Assembly (NCBI GenBank): GCA_902775475.1
Contig: CACYME010000022.1
Span: 1-51,645, forward strand
DNA from: an uncultured Prevotellaceae bacterium
GTDB lineage: Bacteria; Bacteroidota; Bacteroidia; Bacteroidales; Bacteroidaceae
DNA length: 51,645 bases
Reading direction: 5' to 3'
Translations under genes and position numbers: made by a program
Part shown: piece by piece, positions 45,089 to 51,645 of the stretch
Layout: every line of letters begins with the position of its first letter
Numbering within the stretch: the stretch's first letter is position 1
The notes under the pieces: generated by a model
The model's input: only the letters and a program-made list of their open reading frames with translations
Told to the model about the DNA's origin: nothing
Database searches by the model: none

Positions 45089-45117
45089 CAACTATCGCCT
45101 TTCGAACCGACCTCACG

Positions 45118-45732
45118 CTATCGCTTGTCTACGTATTTATAGTTCTTGCCGTAATTACTGCGCGGGAAGACGAAAAGGTCGTCGCTGATACCACCCGCCT
45201 TGAAATTACGAATATTGATGTTTGCCCAGAACAGCGCCACCTTCACCTTCACCAGCTTCGGCGTGTGCGTCCGCGGGTCGAGCAGAGCCCGGGCCTGCTT
45301 CACGGTGCCCTTCGCACCGCGACGCTGCTTCAGCAGAATCCACAGCCCGTCCTTGTCCCTCTCCATGCTGTAGTCGAAGTCGTCGAGCGTGAACTTGAAC
45401 TTGCTCCTGTACTTGTCGGCCTTCTCGTCCGTTGCCTTGTAGATGTGCACCTCCTTCTTCTTCTTGAAGACATAGTAGATGTTGGTGCCGTCGTTCCACG
45501 AATCCACCTTGGCATCGGTGAACTTGCTCTTCTTCCCTTTCATCCAGATGGTGCCCGCCGTCTTGAAGACACCCACCAGGTTGACATCGTAGCTCAGCGA
45601 GCAACCCTTCGGGCCGAACACCTGGTCATAGACCTCATCGAAAATACGACGCGCCTCGCCTTGCTCTCCACCCGCCCATGCACCGATGGTGGCACAGACA
45701 AGCAGCAGTAGCAGGGCGAGACGCTTCGTCAT
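45118..45732 (-). CDS. LolA-like periplasmic protein
   Basis: 204 residues. Signal peptide ends in GAWA. The rest has alternating strands (SLSYDVNLVGVFKTAGTIWMKG, KFTLDDFDY) as in the half-barrel of outer-membrane lipoprotein carrier LolA, but sequence identity is low and I see no diagnostic residues. The role as a lipoprotein carrier is a guess. It is convergent with recQ (29 bases between stops) and 23 bases after rpsP. Confidence 0.6.
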   Translation of the reverse strand: MTKRLALLLLLVCATIGAWAGGEQGEARRIFDEVYDQVFGPKGCSLSYDVNLVGVFKTAGTIWMKGKKSKFTDAKVDSWNDGTNIYYVFKKKKEVHIYKATDEKADKYRSKFKFTLDDFDYSMERDKDGLWILLKQRRGAKGTVKQARALLDPRTHTPKLVKVKVALFWANINIRNFKAGGISDDLFVFPRSNYGKNYKYVDKR

Positions 45733-45755
45733 TTTTTCTCTGATGCAAGAAGAAT

Positions 45756-46280
45756 TTAAGCCTCGGCGGGAGCCTCTTCCGTTGCGGCGGGAGCCTCAGC
45801 CTCGGCAGCAGCGGCAGCTGCTGCGGCCTTCTTCTCAGCCACCTTCTTGGCAATAGCCTCGTTCACTTGCTTCTCAGCTTCCAGAGCCTTCTTGGCAGCG
45901 TCCAGCTTAGCCTTCTTCTCTTCGGCAGCCACCTTCTCCAGGCCCTTCTGCTTGTCGGCCTTCCATGCATCGAACTTGCGCTGAGCGGCAGCCTCGTCGA
46001 ATGCGCCCTTCTTCACGCCACCCTTCAGGTGCTTCATCAGGTACACGCCCTCGCGGCTGAGGATGTTGCGAACGGTGTCAGTGGGCTGAGCGCCAACCTC
46101 TACCCAGTACAATGCACGGTCGAAATTCAAGTCTACCGTGGCGGGATTGGTGTTAGGATTGTAAGTACCAATCTTTTCAGTGAAACGACCATCACGTGGT
46201 GCACGAGCATCGGCGATGACGATGCTGTAGAAAGCATAGTCCTTACGACCGCCGCGCTGCAATCTGATTTTTGTTGCCAT
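45756..46280 (-). CDS. rpsP: Ribosomal protein S16 with long C-terminal tail
   Basis: 174 residues. The S16 core is residues 1-80 ([21 protein letters not shown], then [14 protein letters not shown]), followed by a charged tail rich in Ala, Lys and Glu ([17 protein letters not shown]). Bacterial S16 is normally 80-90 residues; tails like this are common in Bacteroidetes. The start at 46280 is chosen because the upstream frame begins before the promoter-proximal region. Confidence 0.95.
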   Translation of the reverse strand: MATKIRLQRGGRKDYAFYSIVIADARAPRDGRFTEKIGTYNPNTNPATVDLNFDRALYWVEVGAQPTDTVRNILSREGVYLMKHLKGGVKKGAFDEAAAQRKFDAWKADKQKGLEKVAAEEKKAKLDAAKKALEAEKQVNEAIAKKVAEKKAAAAAAAAEAEAPAATEEAPAEA

Positions 46281-46343
46281 TTGTTTGTTTTGTTTTTTTG
46301 TTATAAATTTGAATTTCATGCTCTCATCTCGTGAAAGCGGCTG

Positions 46344-46375
46344 CAAAATTACTGCTTTTTTGCGAGCTACACAAA
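46344..46375 (-). promoter_or_regulatory. rpsP promoter
   Basis: On the minus strand: TTTG (46375-46372), 20 bases, TAATTTTG (46351-46344). The leader is about 60 bases. Confidence 0.75.
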
Positions 46376-46415
46376 TTTTTCTCCGCTTTTGTACCGTCAT
46401 TTAGAGTTTTTTGTG

Positions 46416-46423
46416 TAATTTTG
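46416..46423 (+). promoter_or_regulatory. -7 box of the glycosyltransferase promoter
   Basis: TAATTTTG followed by four bases and the GTG start. The -33 position does not match (TTTG is five bases too far upstream). Confidence 0.5.
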
Positions 46424-46427
46424 TGCT

Positions 46428-47348
46428 GTGAAAACGTCGTTATCCATCCTTCTCCCCATTTACAACGGCGATTGCGTTGCATTTGTAGAGGAGCTCAGCT
46501 CGGAGGCACAGCTGCTTGCCACCGAAGTAGGACTCTGCTATGAAATCATCGTGGCCGACGACGGTTCCACCGACAAGCTGATGCAGCAGCGCAACGAGGC
46601 CATCAACGCCCTGCCCCACTGCCGCTACGTGCTGCGGGGGCAGAACACCGGGCGGGCGGCCATTCGCAACTTCCTGGCACAGACAGCCCAGTACGACTGG
46701 CTGCTCTTTCTCGACTCAGACATGCTCACCATCAGCGACAGCTTCCTGCCCGCCTACCTGGAGCGCCCCGAAAGCGAGCTGGTGGTCGACGGCGGCGTCT
46801 GCACCTATGCCGACAGCCGCCAGCGCTTCCCCGGCAACCTGCGCTGCCTCTACGAATGCGCCGCCACCCAGCACTTCGATGCCCGCCAGCGCCAGCAGGA
46901 CCCCTACCACGACTTCCACACGGCCAACTTCCTCATCAGCCGCAGCGTCATGCTGCGCCATCCCTTCGACGAGCGTTTCCGGCGCTACGGCTACGAAGAC
47001 GTGCTCATGGGCAAGCAGCTGAAGAAGGCCGGCATCGCCATCACCCACATCGACAACCCCGTGGTGTTCAAATCGTTCGAGAGCAACGAGCACTTCATCG
47101 ACAAGACAGAAGAGGGCCTGCGCACGCTCCACCAGTTCCGCCAGGAGCTGCGCGGCTATTCCCGCCTGCTCACCTTCGTCGAGGGCATCCACCTGAAGCC
47201 CGTGCGCATGCTCATCCGCCTGTGGCACCGCCTCGTCGGACCCCTCGAGCGCCGCAGCCTCTGCGGTAGCCACCCCAGCCTGCGACTGTTCAAACTCTAC
47301 AAACTTGGATATTATTTAACCCTAACTAAAAACGACAAACAACTATGA
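46428..47348 (+). CDS. Family 2 glycosyltransferase
   Basis: 306 residues from a GTG start. GT-A fold with LPIYNGD, the nucleotide-binding pair Asp44-Asp45 in [11 protein letters not shown] (96-98) in LFLDSDML, and GYEDVLMG in place of the usual ED catalytic motif. No membrane helix is seen apart from the C-terminal amphipathic end. The sugar and acceptor are unknown. It overlaps the start of the rhaM remnant by ATGA. Confidence 0.87.
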   Translation: MKTSLSILLPIYNGDCVAFVEELSSEAQLLATEVGLCYEIIVADDGSTDKLMQQRNEAINALPHCRYVLRGQNTGRAAIRNFLAQTAQYDWLLFLDSDMLTISDSFLPAYLERPESELVVDGGVCTYADSRQRFPGNLRCLYECAATQHFDARQRQQDPYHDFHTANFLISRSVMLRHPFDERFRRYGYEDVLMGKQLKKAGIAITHIDNPVVFKSFESNEHFIDKTEEGLRTLHQFRQELRGYSRLLTFVEGIHLKPVRMLIRLWHRLVGPLERRSLCGSHPSLRLFKLYKLGYYLTLTKNDKQL

Positions 47349-47585
47349 CAAAGAGATTTGCATTCAAAATGTTCCTCAAGCCCGGCTGTGAGGAAGAGTA
47401 TCAGAAGCGTCATGCCGCCATCTGGCCCGAACTGGTGAAAATCGAAGGAGGGCAACTCGCAGGACACCGAGAACGTTGACCCCATCACCCAGAAGTGGTG
47501 GGACATGATGGCCGACATCATGGAGGTGAACCCCGACAATTCGCCCGTCAGCATCCCCCTGCCCGAGGTGTTCCATCTCGACTAA
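47345..47585 (+). pseudogene. rhaM: L-rhamnose mutarotase, internally deleted
   Basis: The N-terminus [30 protein letters not shown] matches RhaM. After residue ~34 the frame shifts and stops at 47479. A shifted frame then carries the RhaM C-terminus [20 protein letters not shown] and ...[15 protein letters not shown], ending at 47585. About 25-30 codons that hold the core (the Y-DYSI region) are missing at the join near 47445-47452. It is probably non-functional. It lies ten bases before repeat copy D. Confidence 0.85.
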
Positions 47586-47595
47586 TCGAGGCTGA

Positions 47596-48008
47596 ATTTG
47601 TCAAAATCTTTCACAGAAAAATCAGCTCACGGCGAAGTTGCATTTTTGGGCGAAAAATAGCCATTTTGAAGCCCCTTGAATGCCTCGCCAGATGAAAAAA
47701 AGAAGGGCAAGAAGGTGATTTTTTGCACACATGCCATGGTTTTGTGCACGATTTTTGCTCATTTTTTGCCCCTTTTTTCGTTTCTGTAAGCACGCCAAAA
47801 ATTCAAAAGTCAACGCCAAATTTTTCTGCGGCGTTGACTTTTGAAAACCATCGAACACCGTTTTTCGCCAAAACCGCCACAAACGACTGATTGCCAGCCA
47901 TTTAGCAAAACCTCTAAAAACGCGCCTTTTTTCGCCAAAAAGTTCGTTTGCGCAGAAACTTTCGAAATATGGAGGCCTAAAACGGCCATTTTGTCAACAT
48001 CTTTCAAA
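47596..48008 (+). repeat. 410-bp repeat family, copy D
   Basis: 413 bases with terminal direct repeats ATTTGTCAAAATCTTTCACA and TTTTGTCAACATCTTTCAAA. The TTTCTGTAAGCACGCC marker and the AAAAGTCAACGCC ... GGCGTTGACTTTT hairpin match copy A including its loop. Confidence 0.85.
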
Positions 48009-48521
48009 AAAAAGTACATCCATTTTGGAAAAGTTTGCGGCAAAAAAGAGGCCCGATTTCTTGGCCATTCCGCTTTTTGTTTGTAACTTTGCAACCGACT
48101 AAGCCAGCCTTCGCGGGCAGGGCTGGTCAAAAACAATCTTTGTGGAATCCCCTTCGGGCCACCAAGCCGTTTGTAGGGCCAGGCATGGAGGGAAAAAGGA
48201 CGTTTTCAGAACGTTATCTTCTACATCCAAAACTTCGCAACCTTTGGTTTCTACTGGAAGATAATCGCAACGAAGCGTCCACGCAGGGTGTATTATATCC
48301 TGATGTCAGGTAGCCTTTACTGGCTCCCTGCATCACTCGTATAATACGCGATGGCGTGGGCCGGCTGAGTTGTTTATCTCGGTAGAAAGGCAATGCGAAG
48401 GCCAAGGATGTGGGATAAGCAGCAGAAAGTTTACTCCCGCGCCCTTTTCATTTCCATGCACTAACACTAAGTTTAACCGCCGAGGCAGGGAGAGCAGGTA
48501 GGCAGATAGAAGCATCTGAAA
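48009..48521. other. Unassigned leader stretch after copy D
   Basis: No gene recognised. The promoter-like sequence at 48061-48091 would make a ~430-base leader before the gene at 48522. Short open frames exist but have no family likeness. GCCAGCC...GGCTGG near 48105-48127 and CGTATAATACG near 48341-48351 are small inverted repeats. Confidence 0.4.
48061..48091 (+). promoter_or_regulatory. Promoter-like sequence, rightward
   Basis: TTG (48061-48063), 20 bases, TAACTTTG (48084-48091). Its sequence resembles the promoter at 778-808 over about 40 bases. Confidence 0.5.
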
Positions 48522-49280
48522 ATGTGTCGTTTAAAAGCATTTACTCAATTACTCAAATTGGTATGCAGTCATTGTAAACTGTTGTTTTTGTTCTTAATAA
48601 GCTTTCTAATAATGTACTTTTGCTATAATAACAATGGACGGATTTTAGTTGACTGGTCGTCAGAAACAGTTGGCTTTGTCAATAAAACACTTTACGCCAT
48701 TGCCTGCAGCTATATATGCAGTTATATATTCTATGTATTGACTGTACTTTGGCCTAAAGCAGAAAGGACTGTTCCCATAATGGACATTACTAAAGTAGAC
48801 ATGAGATTTGCAAAAGATATAATAGGAGGCTTCTTTATGGAGAATGGAGGTCGAAACGATGTGAATTCAATGACAATCGATGAAGTAAAGTATTGTATTA
48901 TTGGAAAGACAAATGCTCCCTTAGTAAATAGCCATGGAATGTATTCCATAGTTGGAAAAGAAACAGAATGGATTGTGCTACTAAATCAAGTGGATCAAGT
49001 GAAAGGTTATTTTCAATTCATTCAAACTGTTCCTGAATATTTGACTATAGAAAATTTGAATAGAATAAAGGTAATAAAAGTTAATTGGCATGTTTCCCAC
49101 ACAATCCTAAGTAACCATATAATAAATTATGAACGATTAGGAAAAGATATTGACGATGTAACTGAAATAGAAAAAATTAGGAAGCAAATACTGAGCATTA
49201 ATAACGATGATTTACTCCGACTTGCAGAAAACATCAAAAAAATGTACTACAATATCGAAGACTTATACTCTCACTTGTAA
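48522..49280 (+). CDS. AT-rich membrane-anchored protein of unknown function
   Basis: 252 residues, no family recognised. Two N-terminal membrane helices (about 19-36 and 59-79) are followed by a ~170-residue cytoplasmic part with no enzyme motif (DIIGGFFMENGGRNDVNSMT, TEWIVLLNQVDQVKGYF). Its base composition is much lower in GC than the genes to the left, which suggests acquisition. The next gene starts 60 bases later. Confidence 0.65.
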   Translation: MCRLKAFTQLLKLVCSHCKLLFLFLISFLIMYFCYNNNGRILVDWSSETVGFVNKTLYAIACSYICSYIFYVLTVLWPKAERTVPIMDITKVDMRFAKDIIGGFFMENGGRNDVNSMTIDEVKYCIIGKTNAPLVNSHGMYSIVGKETEWIVLLNQVDQVKGYFQFIQTVPEYLTIENLNRIKVIKVNWHVSHTILSNHIINYERLGKDIDDVTEIEKIRKQILSINNDDLLRLAENIKKMYYNIEDLYSHL

Positions 49281-49340
49281 TTGACCGATAATAATACTCA
49301 AAAAGCTGACGAACAAGACGTTACAAGATCCAAATACATC

Positions 49341-51551
49341 ATGAAACAGTTTAAACAAACAATCTTATTCACCCTGCTCATGAGCATGGTTGGAGCCACG
49401 GCTTTTGCCTATGATGCCAAGATTGATGGCATTTATTACGAATTTTCGGGAACAGAAGCTACTGTTACTTATTTTTCCATTTCATCAGACAGGAACAAAG
49501 ACGCTTACTCCGGTAATGTGGTTATCCCCGAATCTGTAACTTACAATGGAACAACCTACTCAGTGACCGGCATCGGCCAATATGCGTTCCGTAATTGCTC
49601 CGGCCTGACGAGCGTGACCATCGGGAACTCCGTGACCAGCATCGGATACGATGCGTTCCTTAATTGCTCCAGCCTGACGAGCGTGGACATACCGAACTCC
49701 GTGACGAGCATCGGCAGTTCTGCGTTCTCTGGCTGCTCCAGCCTGACGAGCGTGACCATCGGGAACTCCGTGACCAGCATCGAATACGATGCGTTCCGTT
49801 ACTGCTCCGGCCTGACGAGCGTGACCATCCCGAACTCCGTGACCAGCATCGGCAGCTCTGCGTTCTCTGGTACACATTTAAACTCTATCACTATCGGATC
49901 TGGAGTTTTGTCTTTAGGGAATTATGCATTAGGCAGCCCAACTAAAGTGATCTGGCTAACAAACACACCGCCTTCGGGTTATGGTAATGCAGCAGGCACG
50001 GTGAACTATGTGGCCAACAACCTTTATACACAGCTTAGCAATAAAACAGAGTATCCCTTCCTCAGCTCCCTGTTTGAGGTGGGTGGCGTAAAGTATGTGC
50101 CTGTCAGTCCTTCAGACCGTACTTGCGATGCTATTGATTGCGTCTATGGAGATGAGGCTGAAAATGTCAACATTGGTGAAAAGGTGTCGTATAGAGGCAT
50201 ACAGATGACTGTTGAAAAAGTGCAGCCCTATACATGCTATCAGAATAAAAACATCAAGAGCGTAGAGCTGACATTTGGGGGCGACTTGGGAAAAGAAGCA
50301 TTCCGCGGCTGTACAAGCATCACTCAGACAACGGTCAATAATAATGGTACAATCGGCGAATCCGCATTTAGAGACTGCACAGGCATAGAGTCATTATCTA
50401 TTGGAGATCAAGTGACAAACATTATGAATTATGCATTCTCTGGCTGTTGCATCGAGACAGCAACTGCAACAATAGACAATCATGGCACAATCGGGAACTA
50501 TAGTTTTGAGAGCAGCAAAATACAACACGTCACACTGGGGGAAAAGATAACATCCATAGGAAGTTCATGCTTCGCATACTGTTCTAAACTGGAAAGCATC
50601 GTCATCCCTGATGCTGTGGCCACCATCGGGGAGAGAGCTTTCTCTGGTTGTTCAAAGATGACTTCTGCAAAGATGGGAACGGGCGTTAAGACAATTGCAG
50701 AAAGTACGTTCAGTGGTTGCTCATCGCTAACAGACATGCAGATTGGCAGCAAAGTGAAACAAATAAATGACTATGCCTTCAGGGACTGTAATAGCTTGCA
50801 AGAGATCAGCATTCCCAGTGCTATTACAACCATCAAGGATTATGTGTTCCAGAATTGTTCGTCTCTAAAAAACGTACTGATTGATGATAGCAAGACCGTG
50901 TTGTCGTTAGGTGCCAATGGCTCCTCCCCAATGTTTTCTTCGTGCCCCCTTGACTCTGTTTATATCGGTCGCAACATATCCTATGACACATCAAGCGACA
51001 AAGGCTACTCCCCTTTCTACCGAAACACCAGCCTGCGCACGGTGGTCATCACCGACAAGGAAACGGAGATTTCAGAGAATGAGTTCTATGGCTGCACGAA
51101 CCTTCAGGACGTGAAGATCGGCGACGGTGTAAAGAGCTTCGGCAACTGGGCGTTCTCGGGGTGCAGCAATCTGAGGAACTTCTCGTTTGGCATGAGCGTG
51201 AAGACAATAGGCAAGGAGGCGTTCAGCGACTGCACGGCGATGGAGCGCATCTTCAGCCGCTCGCCACAGCCACCCACATGCGGCTCGCAGGCGCTGGATG
51301 ACATCAACAAGTGGAACTGCGTGCTGACGGTGCCTGCAGGCAATGTGGCCGCCTACAAGGCTGCCGACCAGTGGAAGGAGTTCTTCTTCATTGAGGAGGG
51401 CGAGACAGTGACATTTACGCTGACTTACCTTGTGGACGGTGAGGAATACAAATCCATGCAGATAGGCTACGGCGCGACCATCACGCCCGAACCTGCTCCT
51501 GAAAAGGAAGGCTTTTCTTTTAGTGGCTGGAGCGGATTACCCGACACCTGA
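49341..51551 (+). CDS. BspA-like leucine-rich-repeat surface protein, truncated
   Basis: 736 residues. Signal peptide MKQFKQTILFTLLMSMVGAT ending AFA. About 20 LRR_5 repeats of ~23 residues (SVTIGNSVTSIGYDAF..CS.LT) fill about 60-680; such proteins bind host or matrix proteins. The C-terminus begins an InlB/Flg_new-type repeat (FTLTYLVDGEEYKSM, GFSFSGWSGLPDT) and stops where relatives normally continue with MPAHDVTV. No sorting signal follows, so it is probably truncated. The DNA at 49584-49859 is a near-identical 69-bp tandem repeat. Confidence 0.85.
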   Translation: MKQFKQTILFTLLMSMVGATAFAYDAKIDGIYYEFSGTEATVTYFSISSDRNKDAYSGNVVIPESVTYNGTTYSVTGIGQYAFRNCSGLTSVTIGNSVTSIGYDAFLNCSSLTSVDIPNSVTSIGSSAFSGCSSLTSVTIGNSVTSIEYDAFRYCSGLTSVTIPNSVTSIGSSAFSGTHLNSITIGSGVLSLGNYALGSPTKVIWLTNTPPSGYGNAAGTVNYVANNLYTQLSNKTEYPFLSSLFEVGGVKYVPVSPSDRTCDAIDCVYGDEAENVNIGEKVSYRGIQMTVEKVQPYTCYQNKNIKSVELTFGGDLGKEAFRGCTSITQTTVNNNGTIGESAFRDCTGIESLSIGDQVTNIMNYAFSGCCIETATATIDNHGTIGNYSFESSKIQHVTLGEKITSIGSSCFAYCSKLESIVIPDAVATIGERAFSGCSKMTSAKMGTGVKTIAESTFSGCSSLTDMQIGSKVKQINDYAFRDCNSLQEISIPSAITTIKDYVFQNCSSLKNVLIDDSKTVLSLGANGSSPMFSSCPLDSVYIGRNISYDTSSDKGYSPFYRNTSLRTVVITDKETEISENEFYGCTNLQDVKIGDGVKSFGNWAFSGCSNLRNFSFGMSVKTIGKEAFSDCTAMERIFSRSPQPPTCGSQALDDINKWNCVLTVPAGNVAAYKAADQWKEFFFIEEGETVTFTLTYLVDGEEYKSMQIGYGATITPEPAPEKEGFSFSGWSGLPDT
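49584..49859 (+). repeat. Four 69-bp tandem repeats in the BspA-like gene
   Basis: Units start with GCGTTC at 49584, 49653, 49722, 49791 and (partial) 49860, exactly 69 bases (23 codons) apart. Most differences fall at a few positions. They could expand or contract by recombination. Confidence 0.9.
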
Positions 51552-51645
51552 CTTCGTGAATGAGGCACCCTATAGAGCACTTTCCCAAACCGCGATAAGC
51601 CCCGGCCTTGCAATCTGTCCGAAAAAAGTCACAGCAAGGTAATGA

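Noticed and set aside
48035-48405. Two overlapping short frames after copy D
   Set aside because: No family, no start context, and they overlap on opposite strands. Left as an unassigned leader.

Overview
The window looks like chromosomal DNA of a Bacteroidales bacterium, most likely Prevotellaceae (Prevotella/Segatella-like). This is inferred from four things. Many genes are preceded by Bacteroidetes-type promoters (TTTG, 19-20 bases, TAnnTTTG). Purine-rich ribosome sites are mostly weak or absent. The gene content is typical of the order: type III PGDH, an extended S16 protein, a BspA-like surface protein and lipoprotein sensor kinases. Coding regions are GC-rich, while several intergenic stretches and the right end are AT-rich. 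I see no rRNA, tRNA, CRISPR array, transposase or phage module.

Layout. 1-1.5 kb: a frameshifted secreted protein and a repeat-filled gap. 1.5-5.2 kb (minus): metA, a U32 protein and a zinc-ribbon lipoprotein, each overlapping the next. 5.4-11.2 kb (plus): relA, a SPOUT rRNA/tRNA methyltransferase, rsmG, a metallo-hydrolase and mgtC. 11.1-15.8 kb (minus): a lipoprotein hybrid sensor kinase, its response regulator and a membrane protein. 15.8-17.8 kb (minus): kdgK, a 45-residue DUF4177-like protein and eda, i.e. the phosphorylation and cleavage of KDG from uronate breakdown. 18.7-21.7 kb: grpE, dnaJ and folC, with a sigma-54-type promoter before grpE. 21.8-25.5 kb: the galactose operon galM, hexose transporter, galK. 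25.6-27.4 kb: a small membrane protein and a MORN-GH25 lysozyme lipoprotein. 27.6-29.6 kb: serC-serA. 30.4-33.3 kb: a coiled-coil secreted protein, ispE and divergent dnaB. 33.3-38.1 kb (minus): patatin, beta-propeller lipoprotein, esterase, trpS and an MGMT-like gene. 38.6-45.1 kb: an Xaa-Pro aminopeptidase, a secreted C1 peptidase, recJ and recQ. 45.1-46.3 kb (minus): a LolA-like protein and rpsP. 46.4-51.6 kb: a glycosyltransferase, an internally deleted rhaM, a long repeat-bearing gap, an AT-rich unknown gene and a truncated BspA-like protein.

The most unusual content is the repeats. First, a palindromic element built from TTGAGTG-type units is inserted in frame into three unrelated genes (U32 protein, SPOUT methyltransferase, metallo-hydrolase). 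It encodes the same peptide in the same frame each time, and a fourth copy lies between genes. It recalls the Rickettsia palindromic elements and may be a protein-coding selfish repeat. Second, a family of 410-413 bp elements (three full copies, one decayed) has 20-base direct terminal repeats and a central perfect hairpin. Third, there are two families of GC-rich hairpins, one of which supplies the start of the sensor kinase signal peptide. Fourth, several short-period simple repeats lie at gene junctions, and some have become coding.

Promoter geometry is also notable. At four genes the -7 box lies only 4-5 bases before the start codon, which predicts leaderless mRNAs. Two promoters are interleaved with the terminator of the upstream gene.
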